Below are positions 54,052 to 64,000 of a stretch of 64,000 bases of DNA, one piece after another. Positions within the stretch are counted from its first letter, which is position 1. Each line of letters opens with the position of its first letter. The notes under the pieces are model-generated. The model was given only the letters and a program-made list of their open reading frames with translations. It ran no database searches and was not told the DNA's origin. The translations under genes and the position numbers were made by a program. Location of the stretch: contig CALYLW010000434.1 of the NCBI GenBank assembly GCA_944989445.1, positions 844,799 to 908,798 of the forward strand, given 5' to 3'. This DNA is from Ampullaceana balthica (Eukaryota; Mollusca; Gastropoda; Lymnaeidae).

Positions 54052-54094
54052 TTGCGTGGAATACGCTGAATTGACCAAAATAATTAAACAACCC

Positions 54095-54300
54095 GTAGAA
54101 ACTAAACTTTTGACTATAAATCTCATATATATGAGAACATAACTAAAGGTATTGATTATGTTCAATATAATACGCACCGCGCGACAGACTAGCTTAAACA
54201 TTTACATGCTACGTAGACATACATTGAGGTAAACTAAAAATTCATTAATTTAATTACAATACATCCGATCGATCTTACTTGTTACAGCGCTGGTGTCCAT
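54095..54300 (-). repeat. dispersed repeat family C, reversed 3' fragment
   Basis: Plus strand reads gactataaatctcatatata, attgattatgttcaatataa and gcgcgacagactagc, the reverse complement of the family C 3' half at 27640-27690 and 29147-29225. Confidence 0.75.
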
Positions 54301-54349
54301 CCACACAACAATAACTAACAGCTTGCACAATTAGCATAAAATAAATTTG

Positions 54350-54512
54350 ACATGAAAATAGCACATAAATTTGACGTATACAACTAGCATACAAAGTAGA
54401 CCTGTACAACTAACATATAAATTTGACGTGTACAACTAGCATATAAAGTTGACCTGTAACACTAACATATAAAGTTGACCTGTACAACTAGCATATAAAG
54501 TTGACGTGTAAC
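54350..54512. repeat. about 26-bp degenerate tandem repeat, 6 copies
   Basis: Unit aaagttgacctgtacaacta plus gcatat with many substitutions, so older than neighbouring arrays. Confidence 0.85.
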
Positions 54513-54799
54513 AAAAAATAATGTCTATTGTGATGCATGTTTATCATAGTTTGAATAAACCTCAAAACATTTGTTATCGTTATTTAGAAAAACCCTCAAT
54601 GTTTATGAATTAAGCGGATGGAACTGCAATCATTAGATTTTTTGTCGATTTCAATGTTTTAATAACTTGTATCATAATAAATAAATAATTTCAGATGTGC
54701 ATTATTACTTTGACTTCTAGATTTTATCTCTTTATTTTTACCCTATGCAAGGAACAAACAAAGATTCATTAATAGTCAACACCAACCACAAAAACAACA

Positions 54800-55808
54800 A
54801 ATACCAGCCCCATCACCACAAACCACTCCCATCCCCACATACCACTCCCATCACCACATACCAGTCCCATCAAAACATACCACTCCCATCACCACCAACC
54901 ACAAACACAACAAATACCAGCCCCATCACCACATACCACCCCCATCACTACATACCACTCCCATCACCACATACCACCCCCATCACCACATACCACTCCC
55001 ATTACCACATACCAGCCCCATCACCACATACCACTCCAATCACCACATAGCAGCCACATCACCACATACCACTCCCATCACCACACACCAGCCCATCATC
55101 ACATACCATCCCCATCACCACATACCACCCCCATCACCACATACCACTCCCATCACCACATACTACCCAATCACCACATACCACTCCCATCACCACATAC
55201 CACCCCCATCACCCCATACCAGCCCCATCACCACATACCACCCCATCACAACATACCACCCCCAATACCACATACCACCCCCATCACCACATACCAGCCC
55301 CATCACCACATACCACTCCCATCACCACATACCACTCCCATCACCATCACCACCAACCACAAACACAACAAATACCAGCCCCATCACCACATGCCACCCC
55401 TATCACCACATACCACTACCATCACCACATACCACTCCCATACCACATACCACCCCCATCACCACATACCACTACCATCACCACATACCACTCCCATCAC
55501 CACATACCAGCCCCATCACCACATACCACCCCCATCACCACATACCACTCACATCACCACATACCAGCCCCATCAGCACATACCACTCCCCTCACCACAT
55601 ACCACTCCCATCACCACATTCCACTCCCATCACCACATACCAGAACCATCACCACATACCACTCCCATCACCACATACCCCCATCACCACATACCACCCC
55701 CATCACCACATACCACTCCCATCACCACATATCACCCCCATCACCACATACCACTCCCATCACCACATACCACTCGCATTACCACATACCACCCCCATCA
55801 CCATGTAC
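54800..55808. repeat. 19-bp minisatellite, ~1 kb
   Basis: Unit cccatcaccacataccact with ccc/cag/cat variants, about 50 copies. An accaaccacaaacacaacaa block occurs at both 54893 and 55350, marking a duplicated ~450 bp segment. Histidine/proline-rich open frames follow from the composition. Confidence 0.95.
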
Positions 55809-56838
55809 CTCGACCAATGGTCAATAAAAATCCACTGAACGCTATTGGTGAAGGATCAGTTATATTGCTCATGAGGGGGTATTGGCCAATCAAGTTGTCG
55901 TATATTTAACCCGCAGACTCTCCAGAGGACATTTTTTGAGTAATTCTAATTTAGGGCATTTAGGCCCTCTTAATTATTCATAGAAAACGTCACGATGTCC
56001 CTATTAACAGGTTTTATAAAAACAATTGACCTACTAAAGTTACTGGATCATGACAGCAAAAAATAGGTCGAAGACTGCACTCACACAAGCAGGTGCGTTG
56101 GTCTGACAGAAAGTTAACAACGGATCAATAATAAAATAGATATTTAGCTATTTAAAGCTATCAAGAACTGACGATAATTTATTTTGGAGTTTGATGAAGA
56201 ATATCTTTAAAAAAATAAAAAAAAAGATTTTCTTTTAAAATCCTGGTTTGTGTAATTTTTTGTAGACAAAAATAAATGAATTTTAAGACTTATCTGAGCT
56301 CCCCTACACACAGTTTCACTCAGTGAAGTAGATGCTGTCACCACATCCAATCTATTCTGAGCCCATGAAAAATTGATGGGACGAAACAAAATTGTAAACA
56401 ATTAGAGTTTTACCCAATAAACCACAACATAACTTTGTCAACTGAAAGAAAATATCATTTAATTTTAAAATACATTTTGAAGTTTCCTAAAATGCATTAT
56501 ATTATAGAGAAATCTTATCACTCTCACATTCTCTTGTTTCAAATCTCAGCCCAGATATTACCGCTACTTTCCAAATAACAGTTCGGTTATCACTTATTTA
56601 TACATGCAACAATATAGCCGGATAAAACTAAATAAACATATTGGATGATGGACAGACGGTAAATCTATGATTAAAACGAATGGCTGAAGAATATAATATA
56701 ACTGAATTTAATAGCTTTCAACCAGTCACTAAGTTCGTGTTTCCAAGCAATTTAGGAAGAATCTTAAAATAATTGCTGTACGAACCGATAATTTAGTCTA
56801 AAGTTCCTTGTCTCGGTTAGTTGTTCCTAAACAAGTAA
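55809..56838. other. nothing recognised
   Basis: AT-rich between two long arrays; no exon, RNA gene or element end seen. Confidence 0.45.
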
Positions 56839-57754
56839 ACTGTGCAGCCGACCCTCTATCACAACTGTACAGCCGACCCTCTATCACAACTGTACAGCCG
56901 ACCCTCTATCACAACTGTACAGCCGACCCTCTATCACAACTGTACAGCCGACCCTCTATCACAACTGTACAGCCGACCCTCTATCACAACTGTACAGCCG
57001 ACCCTCTATCACAACTGTACAGCCGACCCTCTATCACAACTGTACAGCCGACCCTCTATCACAACTGTACAGCCGACCCTCTATCACAACTGTACAGCCG
57101 ACCCTCTATCACAACTGTACAGCCGACCCTCTATCACAACTGTACAGCCGACCCTCTATCACAACTGTACAGCCGACCCTCTATCACAACTGTACAGCCG
57201 ACCCTCTATCACAACTGTACAGCCGACCCTCTATCACAACTGTACAGCCGACCCTCTATCACAACTGTACAGCCGACCCTCTATCACAACTGTACAGCCG
57301 ACCCTCTATCACAACTGTACAGCCGACCCTCTATCACAACTGTACAGCCGACCCTCTATCACAACTGTACAGCCGACCCTCTATCACAACTGTACAGCCG
57401 ACCCTCTATCACAACTGTACAGCCGACCCTCTATCACAACTGTACAGCCGACCCTCTCCTATCACAACTGTACAGCCGACCCTCCATCACAACTGTACAG
57501 CCGACCCTCCATCACAACTGTACAGCCGACCCTCCATCACAACTGTACAGCCGACCCTCCATCACAACTGTACAGCCGACCCTCTATCACAACTGTACAG
57601 CCGACCCTCTATCACAACTGTACAGCCGACCCTCTATCACAACTGTACAGCCGACCCTCTATCACAACTGTACAGCCGACCCTCTATCACAACTGTACAG
57701 CCGACCCTCTATCACAACTGTACAGCCGACCCCTCTCTATCACAACTGTAAACC
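56839..57754. repeat. 25-bp minisatellite, about 37 nearly identical copies
   Basis: Unit cagccgaccctctatcacaa plus ctgta. About 23 consecutive units are identical; a short block has ctccatc instead of ctctatc. A CT insertion (57456) and a CCTCTC insertion near the end shift frame. Because 25 is not a multiple of 3, the plus frames read the same 25-residue repeat in different registers. Confidence 0.96.
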
Positions 57755-57839
57755 CCTGTGATGTAACAAAGAAAAACTGATGTTTAGCGTAGGTTTCTTA
57801 CAAAAACTTTGATGCTGTGTCTGTTTTATCCTCACCACA

Positions 57840-58218
57840 GGACCACTCAGGCTAGTTTGGCCAACCACTCATAGGCTAGTCTGACCAGGACCAAATAGGT
57901 TAGTCTGACCAGGACCACTCAGGCTAGTCTGACCAGGACCAAATAGGCTAGTCTGACCAGTACCACCACTCAGGCTAGTCTGACCAGGACGAAATAGGCT
58001 AGTCTGACCAGTACCACTCAGGCTAGTCTGACCAGGACCACTCAGGCTAGTCTGACCAGGGCCACATAGCTAGTCTGACCAGACCACTCAGGCTAGTCTG
58101 ACCAGGGACCACTCAGGCTAGTCTGACCAGGGCCACTCATAGTCTAGTCTGACCAGGACCAGTTATAGTCTAGTATGACCAGAACCACTCAGGCTAGTCC
58201 CAGGACCACTCATTCTAA
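57840..58218. repeat. about 24-bp degenerate minisatellite
   Basis: Unit aggctagtctgaccaggacc plus actc, about 15 copies with small indels and substitutions, immediately after the homogeneous 25-bp array. Confidence 0.9.
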
Positions 58219-59008
58219 TCTGGCATTTCTTGGCCTCGTCTCACTGTCTATTTCCATTTAAATTATGTAGAATGTAGAGAGTAATCAGATTATCAGGCGA
58301 GGAGTGCTTTTGCTTCTACTGTGTTGTTGATAACTAGGAAGCAATGTCAAATCTTTTCTGAGACTGAGGTTGTGACTCTAGATAGCATCAAGATATAAGC
58401 TGCATCGGGACATGGAATCTATGAAGTCATTTAAGGCGAATCCGTACAGATTTCTAGGTGTAATAAGATTTATATTATCGATAAAATTGATTAACAATAT
58501 CAAAAGGGGACCTTCGTCAAAGAAATCTGGAGAAAATAACTAGGGAAGCCGGAACAAAATTTGTTTCGTTTTGAATAAAGACAAAGATTAAAAGGACGCT
58601 TGTAGCGAATGTCTTCTTTGGTAAGCAGTAAAATTAAACATACAAGTCTGCTTTAACAGGAGATTTAATTATGTACAGCTTTTGTGTTCCCATTGTAGCC
58701 GAGTGGAGGCTTAATTTGAAACAGGTTCACAAATATGGGACTAAAGCAATTGTTTCCAACAGTTTTTATTTACACAACAATGGGAATTTATTCAACACGT
58801 TCACTTCTTTCTTTCTTAGCACACCAAACTATCACTGTCTTTCCCTACTTGCTTTCTTCTCTCATACCCAGTGCATCTCTGTGCGGTGCACATGGTGCGG
58901 CGCTGTGTGGGTGTGCACTCTACCACATCCTCCACACGGCTACATATTCGGGCGCCTCGAACAGGGTGTGTAGACTACCACACCATATTAAAATGTATCT
59001 TACAGGGG
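58219..59008. other. nothing recognised
   Basis: Overlapping open frames at 58671-59053 in all three plus frames are unrecognised and have no splice or family support. Confidence 0.45.
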
Positions 59009-59714
59009 TACCTCAAAATATTACATTCATGGAAAAGAACTAACTCAAACTAAAGATGCAAAATACTTAGGAGTCTTAATAAATGAGAAACTATCATGGA
59101 ATCCCCATGTCAATGAAGTTATTAAAAAATCAAATAAAACCTTATGCTTTATAAAAAGAAACTTTAACAAATGTAATAGAGATATAAAACTAAAATGCTA
59201 CCTCACTTTGGTGAGACCTGTACTAGAATATGCATCTTCTGTATGGGACCCATCGACCAAAGAAAGCATTGATAAACTAGAACAAATTCAAAAAAGAGCT
59301 TCCAGATTCATTACTGGAGAATATTCAAAACTGACAAGAATAACACCATTAGTTAAATCATTAAACCTTGAAACACTAGAGGATAGAAGAACCAAGAGCA
59401 AAGTAGTAATCATACATAAAGCAATTAATTATAATTTAGAAATACAACACAAAGATAACTTAATACAACCCTCAGACATAAGGATAAAAACACCTTTCTT
59501 ATTCCGTATGCAAGAACAAACACATACAAGTTTTCCTTCTTCCCGTCCGGAATTCGGGCGTAGAATGGGTTGCCTGAAGAATCCAGGGAAACCAACACTT
59601 TATCAACATTTAAATCTCTAATAAAAATGCAGGACTAAACACAAAACATAGATAAATGTAGGACGCAATAATCTTCTCTATAGAAGGAGCGTCTGTAAAC
59701 AGATAAGATAAGAA
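59009..59714 (+). mobile_element. LINE 3' fragment, copy 4
   Basis: Starts within the end of the RT domain (FMEKN region, [19 protein letters not shown]), then [20 protein letters not shown] frame change occurs where a 4-base loss separates QPSD from the HKDKNT seen in copy 2. It ends in 3'UTR and tail cagataagataagaac. 5' truncated. Confidence 0.88.
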
Positions 59715-59764
59715 CTCGGTATACGTCCTTAATCCTCTCCAGATCCTTGGACTTATACCAAACA

Positions 59765-60226
59765 GGACTTATACCAAACAGTGATCCTAAACATATTCAC
59801 CTCCATAGTGATCCTAAACAATTTCACCTCCATGGTGATCCTAAACAAATTCACCTCCATGGTGATCCTAAACAAATTCACCTCCATGGTGATGCTAAAC
59901 AAATTCACCTCCATGGTGATCCTAAACAAACTCACCTCCATGGTGATCCTAAACAAATTCACCTCCATGGTGATCCTAAACAAATTCACCTCCATGGTGA
60001 TCCTAAACAAATTCACCTCCATGGTGATCCTAAACAAATTCACCTCCATGGTGATCCTAAACAAATTCACCTCCATGGTGATCCTAAACAAACTCACCTC
60101 CATGGTGATCCTAAACAAATTCACCTCCATGGTGTCCTAAACAAATCGATCCTAAACAAATTCACCTCCATGGTGATCCTAAACAAATTCACCTCCATGG
60201 TGATCCTAAACAATTTTGTCCTTGGT
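59765..60226. repeat. 27-bp minisatellite, about 17 copies
   Basis: Unit attcacctccatggtgatcc plus taaacaa. Contains the palindrome-like caccatggtg per unit. Multiple-of-three period leaves frames open on both strands; not supported as protein. Confidence 0.95.
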
Positions 60227-60983
60227 TGGCTCTCCTGACAAACTTATTTAGAGCTCATGTTAAGTGAATTCACAACAACAACAAACAAACAAAAGTTACT
60301 TTTAAAAAAACAACAACACAAAATCACGTGAAAATTGCCAGTTATTGCGCGAGTCGTACACTGTATAGTAGCAATTGCTGTCTGAACACACAAGAGCATA
60401 ACGCGGTCTGTATTGACTCCTAAAAGTTACGCATGCGCGATGTTTCCTTTTGACTCAAACAAGTTCTATCACTCTGATCGTATTTCAAACGAAGGTCGTA
60501 TACCAAGCCAAATGTTTCGCGTCCAAACCAGACGTATACCAAGTAGGACTTATTCCAAAGCAGACTTATAACGAGGTACACCTGTTCTTTTTTGTTCAAT
60601 CAAAATATATTCATTAAATATTTTTGGAAGATTGCATTTCTAAGTTTGGTTCATCAACCACTTTAGTCTGGCACGCTATAAGTTGAAGGAGCCCCATTGA
60701 TACCAAACAAACTGACTGTTTCAGCCTCACAACCGCTTATGTTAACACCAAACAAACACGTTTTTGGAGTTGGTTGCTGTTGCTAAATACGACGCTCTGC
60801 TATAACTGTCTGTATTTCATGAGCTTCTTTTGACAAAAATCTGATATTTTGAAAGTAAAAGTAAATGTTAAAGACACATTTGTTACGATAACGATAAAAC
60901 AATTTCTAGGAAATCAGTAAGTTCCTAGAAAAATAATTGAATGTTTAAAATAATAGCGTAGAATTTGTATAAATGCCATGTTT
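60227..60983. other. nothing recognised; scattered 'ttataccaa' motifs
   Basis: Short phrases gacttataccaaacag and cgtataccaag recur around 59750 and 60490-60560, perhaps an older diverged repeat. No gene. Confidence 0.4.
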
Positions 60984-60996
60984 ACCAGTTGGAATC

Positions 60997-61707
60997 CGTC
61001 GAAAGGGGGAGGCCTCTACGGGGCTCGGCGGATGAGTAAGGTCGTGGGGCACGGACCTGACCGCGACTCGGCGACCTGAAACCAACATCTCCCGGCAGGC
61101 AATGCCAAAGTCCGATATTTTAGGGTTAGGTGCTAGTCACATATGATTACAGTCGCTGTACGGATCTTAGACAAAGCATCTTAAATGCATTGTCGATGAT
61201 GAAAACCAAAGTACCCGTTGAGGGTCGGGTAAATCCGAAGCGACCGTTTCGTCCCCCTCAACTTTACTAGCAACGCCATTGAGCGGTGCCGGTTTAGGGC
61301 CAGGAGCGCCAGCACGGATTAGCAAAAGGTACCGCGAAGAACGCAGCGGACGCCAGCTCTGAGGAAACCTTCCAGTGGGGGTTGCACCCTAGGTAGGTCA
61401 TTGATGATCCCCCGCATTGCGGCGATCCTAACCATTGAGACTCGTATGCTTTGCCGGGGTGGCGCCGAAGTGGTAGCGGGTCATAGTAAGGCAATTCCAC
61501 CCCTCCTTGTGAGGTCAACTTAGTGGGAGGCATCCTCGACTTTCTGTCTTAGATGCCCAGGTAGCCGCTTCAGAAGCGACCGCTCCGTTTCCCAGCTGTC
61601 AAGTCCTTTTCTGGGGGAGGGGGCCAGATAGCTGGGAGGGTCTTCCAGGAAGACCCATGAAGAGCACTAGGCTCGGGGCTTCTGATTTTCTTCCACATGT
61701 AGGATCA
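60997..61707. mobile_element. GC-rich insertion (711 bp) with 13-bp target duplication
   Basis: Flanked by the perfect 13-bp direct repeat accagttggaatc (60984-60996 and 61708-61720). Far richer in G+C than its surroundings. One minus-strand frame (61533-61294) reads PYYDPLPLRRHPGKAYES; no domain recognised. A 13-bp duplication points to target-primed retrotransposition, yet no poly(A), RT or tRNA promoter is seen. Confidence 0.75.
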
Positions 61708-61720
61708 ACCAGTTGGAATC

Positions 61721-62074
61721 ATGATGCGAATTGAAAGTACCTATCATAAAAGAATTTAAAGACTTATGTTTTCTTTAAGTAAAAAATGCTCGCTCTCAAT
61801 ATATAGAAACTTGAGTCTAGACTATGTTTCTACTCCAACTTTTCCCATTCTATCTTTACTAAATCAACTTCTAGTTGGAACAAGCGCCCCTGTTCAAAGG
61901 CTACAATAACTTAAAGATGTAGCATTTTTGAGACAGTGGTTCCGTTCCACTAAATGTAATTCTGACGTGCAAACAGGACGAGACACTCACTGTGTTGGTA
62001 TTACGTGTACCAATCCTAAAGGGACGCGATCCACGCCATGTTACTGCTGTAGCAACTTTCGCTTATTGACGCGC
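61721..62074. other. nothing recognised
   Basis: No exon or element end seen. Confidence 0.45.
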
Positions 62075-62232
62075 CATCAGGGCCAATAACTGCTAACCTT
62101 TGCACCATCAGGGCCAATAACTGCTAACCTTTGCACCATAAGGGCCAATAGCTGCTAACCTTTGCACCATCAGGGCCAATAACTGCTAACCTTTGCACCA
62201 TCAGGGCCAATAACTGCTAACCTTTGCACCAG
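62075..62232. repeat. 31-bp minisatellite, 5 copies
   Basis: Unit catcagggccaataactgct plus aacctttgcac; one unit has cataagg and agctgct variants. Confidence 0.93.
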
Positions 62233-62298
62233 GCTGGACAAAAACCACACTAGGGAGGGCTTTAATCTGGACTCGTGCGTGGACGTGAGATGAAGATG

Positions 62299-62622
62299 GC
62301 CATAGGGTTGTATAATATAAGTGGTGTTAGTGGCCATAGGGTTGTATAATATAAGTGGTGTTAGTGGCCATAGGGTTGTATAATATAAGTGGTGTTAGTG
62401 GCCATAGGGTTGTATAATATAAGTGGTGTTAGTGGCCATAGGGTTGTATAATATAAGTGGTGTTAGTGGCCATAGGGTTGTATAATATAAGTGGTGTTAG
62501 TGGTCATAGGGTTGTATAATATAAGTGGTGTTAGTGGTCATAGGGTTGTATAATATAAGTGGTGTTAGTGGTCATAGGGTTGTATAATATAAGTGGTGTT
62601 AGTGGCCATAGGGTTGTATAGT
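62299..62622. repeat. 34-bp minisatellite, 9.5 copies
   Basis: Unit gtggccatagggttgtataa plus tataagtggtgtta; three units share a ggtcat variant, evidence of block duplication. Confidence 0.95.
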
Positions 62623-62909
62623 CGACAATTTTTGGTTTAATATTACCGGTAAATTTCAACACTTAATGGTTGGATCAAGCTAAAGTCTTAAGTTGAAGGC
62701 TAGAAGGTTTGATCAACCTTAAGTCCACGGGTATGATTGGAATAGATTTAAATCAGGCCTGTTTTGTGTGTGCCGAAATACATTTAAGTGGTTAGAACAA
62801 TGTCTATAAAAATAGCCTGCAAATAGTAGTGAAATATTTTAATACTGGTTTAATTAAACTGCGAACCTCGGGAACAAATGCCGACCTCAGCAATCTTAGT
62901 TGTTTTTTG
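62623..62909. other. nothing recognised
   Basis: Short linker between two arrays without coding signal. Confidence 0.45.
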
Positions 62910-63398
62910 TTCTTTTGTACGTTGAGGAACGCTTTTGTACGTTGAGGAAAGCTTTTGTGCGTTGAGGAAAGCTTTTGTACGTTGAGGAAAGCTTTTGTGC
63001 GTTGAGGAAAGCTTTTGTGCGTTGAGGAAAGCTTTTTTGCGTTGAGGAAAGCTTTTTTGCGTTGTGGAAAGCTTTTGTACGTTGAGGAAAGCTTTTGTGC
63101 GTCGAGGAAAGCTTTTTTGCGTTGAGGAAAGCTTTTTTGCGTTGTGGAAAGCTTTTGTGCGTTGAGGAAAGCTTTTGTGCGTTGAGGAAAGCTTTTGTGC
63201 GTCGAGGAAAGCTTTTGTGCGTTGAGGAAAGCTTTTGTGCGTTGAGGAAAGCTTTTGTGCGTTGAGGAAAGCTTTTTTGCGTTGAGGAAATCTTTTGTGC
63301 GTTGAGGAAAGCTTTTGTGCGTTGAGGAAAGCTTTTGTACGTTGAGGAAAGCTTTTTTACGTTGAGGAAAGCTTTTGTACGTTGAGGAAAGCTTTTAT
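62910..63398. repeat. 20-bp minisatellite, about 24 copies
   Basis: Unit ttttgtgcgttgaggaaagc with variants tac, ttgc, ttgtgg and gtcgag spread in a patterned way, indicating higher-order duplication. Confidence 0.95.
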
Positions 63399-63486
63399 GC
63401 GCAACTTTTTTGTTTTATGGAGTCCTGTCAGGCCTACATTTACCCTGTTAAAATTACTTTTAAAAAAATCGCTCACTTTTATAAAT

Positions 63487-63668
63487 TGCTCCCTCAGTCC
63501 TTGGTTTTTGAGCCATTGGTCCCTCAGTCCTTGGTTTCTGAGCCATTGCTCCCTCAGTCCTTGGTTTCTGAGCTATTGCTCCATCAGTTCTTGGTTTCTG
63601 AGCCATTGCTCCCTCAGTCCTTGGTTTCTGAGCCATTGCTCCCTCAGTCCTTGGTTTCTGAGCCAACA
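63487..63668. repeat. 30-bp minisatellite, 6 copies
   Basis: Unit ccctcagtccttggtttctg plus agccattgct. Frames are open on both strands because the period is a multiple of three. Confidence 0.93.
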
Positions 63669-64000
63669 CAATGTTGTACTACTAGGTGGAATATTTCCTC
63701 TGATTCAAAAATGTTAAAATACCCGTTGTTGCGTTCTGGGTTCTGGATTAAAGAAGACTAAGTCTCGACTCTTGTTCACGGAATACTTCAAGCGTTTATT
63801 AAGTCAGAAATATATTTACAGCATCAAATTCAGGTACACGACGTAATACCTTAACAATGTCCACTCACTCGTAAGTACCAACGCTGAACACTCGAGCCAC
63901 CTCGATGTGTCACCAGCTATCAGAGCAAACGCTCTATCCTAATGCTAGTCCTAACAAGGACTATGGACCTCTGCACTCGGTCCGTATTCTCACGTCTTCC
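63669..64000. other. right window edge, unassigned
   Basis: Less AT-rich sequence running off the window (ctcttgttcacggaatactt and agcgtttattaag). It may be the end of a mobile element that continues beyond the edge; no proof here. Confidence 0.35.

Noticed and set aside
54745..55909. Long histidine/proline-rich open frames
   Set aside because: They follow from the ccatcaccacatacca satellite; no evidence of selection or splicing.
56808..57780. Open frames of 317 and 312 codons
   Set aside because: They are produced by a 25-bp satellite without stops; no conserved domain, splice context or signal peptide.
58671..59053. Three overlapping plus-strand frames of 60-102 codons
   Set aside because: All three frames are open by chance over a short stretch; none shows a domain or a splice site.
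59747..60238. 163-codon plus frame and 125-codon minus frame
   Set aside because: 27-bp satellite artefacts.
61000..61707. Possible rRNA fragment because of GC richness and a ggatcaacc motif
   Set aside because: Apart from the short ggatcaacc phrase, I see no 18S, 5.8S or 28S landmark sequence.

Overview
This window is animal nuclear DNA: AT-rich, with interrupted genes, GT-AG introns and abundant transposable elements. The gene structures and repeat types would suit a lophotrochozoan, perhaps a gastropod mollusc, but that placement is an inference I cannot confirm without a search. No prokaryotic operons, rRNA genes, intact tRNA genes or CRISPR arrays are visible.

Three conserved protein-coding genes can be read exon by exon. 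(1) 3663-7268, plus strand: the 3' part (four exons, all junctions phase 1) of a monocarboxylate-transporter-like (SLC16/MFS) gene; its 5' exons (TM1-TM2) are not in the window. (2) 24793-13263, minus strand: a complete four-exon CRIP1-type single-LIM protein of 80 aa, with a 10.7 kb first intron full of satellites and elements. (3) 33003-45501, plus strand: a complete seven-exon POLR3H (RPC8) gene of 213 codons, the Rpb7-like subunit of RNA polymerase III. A fourth, degraded plus-strand locus at 26231-26683 looks like the last exon of a one-finger C2H2 protein broken by a frame change.

Layout: 1-3.4 kb satellites; 3.6-7.3 kb transporter; 7.3-13.2 kb AT-rich intergenic; 13.3-24.8 kb CRIP1; 25-33 kb a nest of elements (two MITE copies around CRIP1 exon 1, LINE 3' ends, hAT ends, tRNA-derived SINEs, an inverted-repeat element); 33-46.6 kb POLR3H with Tigger-like, MITE and LINE insertions in introns 5 and 6; 46.6-64 kb no recognised host gene, but satellites, SINEs, a second Tigger-like relic, a tandem triplication of a ~530 bp repeat, hAT and LINE copies and a GC-rich insertion with a 13 bp target duplication.

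The most striking property is about 32 unrelated tandem arrays (units 9-530 bp) in 64 kb. One is built from the terminal coding exon of POLR3H itself. Another carries eight perfect TGACGTCA (CRE) sites inside CRIP1 intron 1, and that octamer occurs at least 19 times in the window. I did not find an obviously new enzymatic or defence system; the interest is in repeat birth, nested mobile elements and their effect on conserved genes. All coordinates were derived by reading the sequence by eye, so boundaries of degenerate repeats are approximate.
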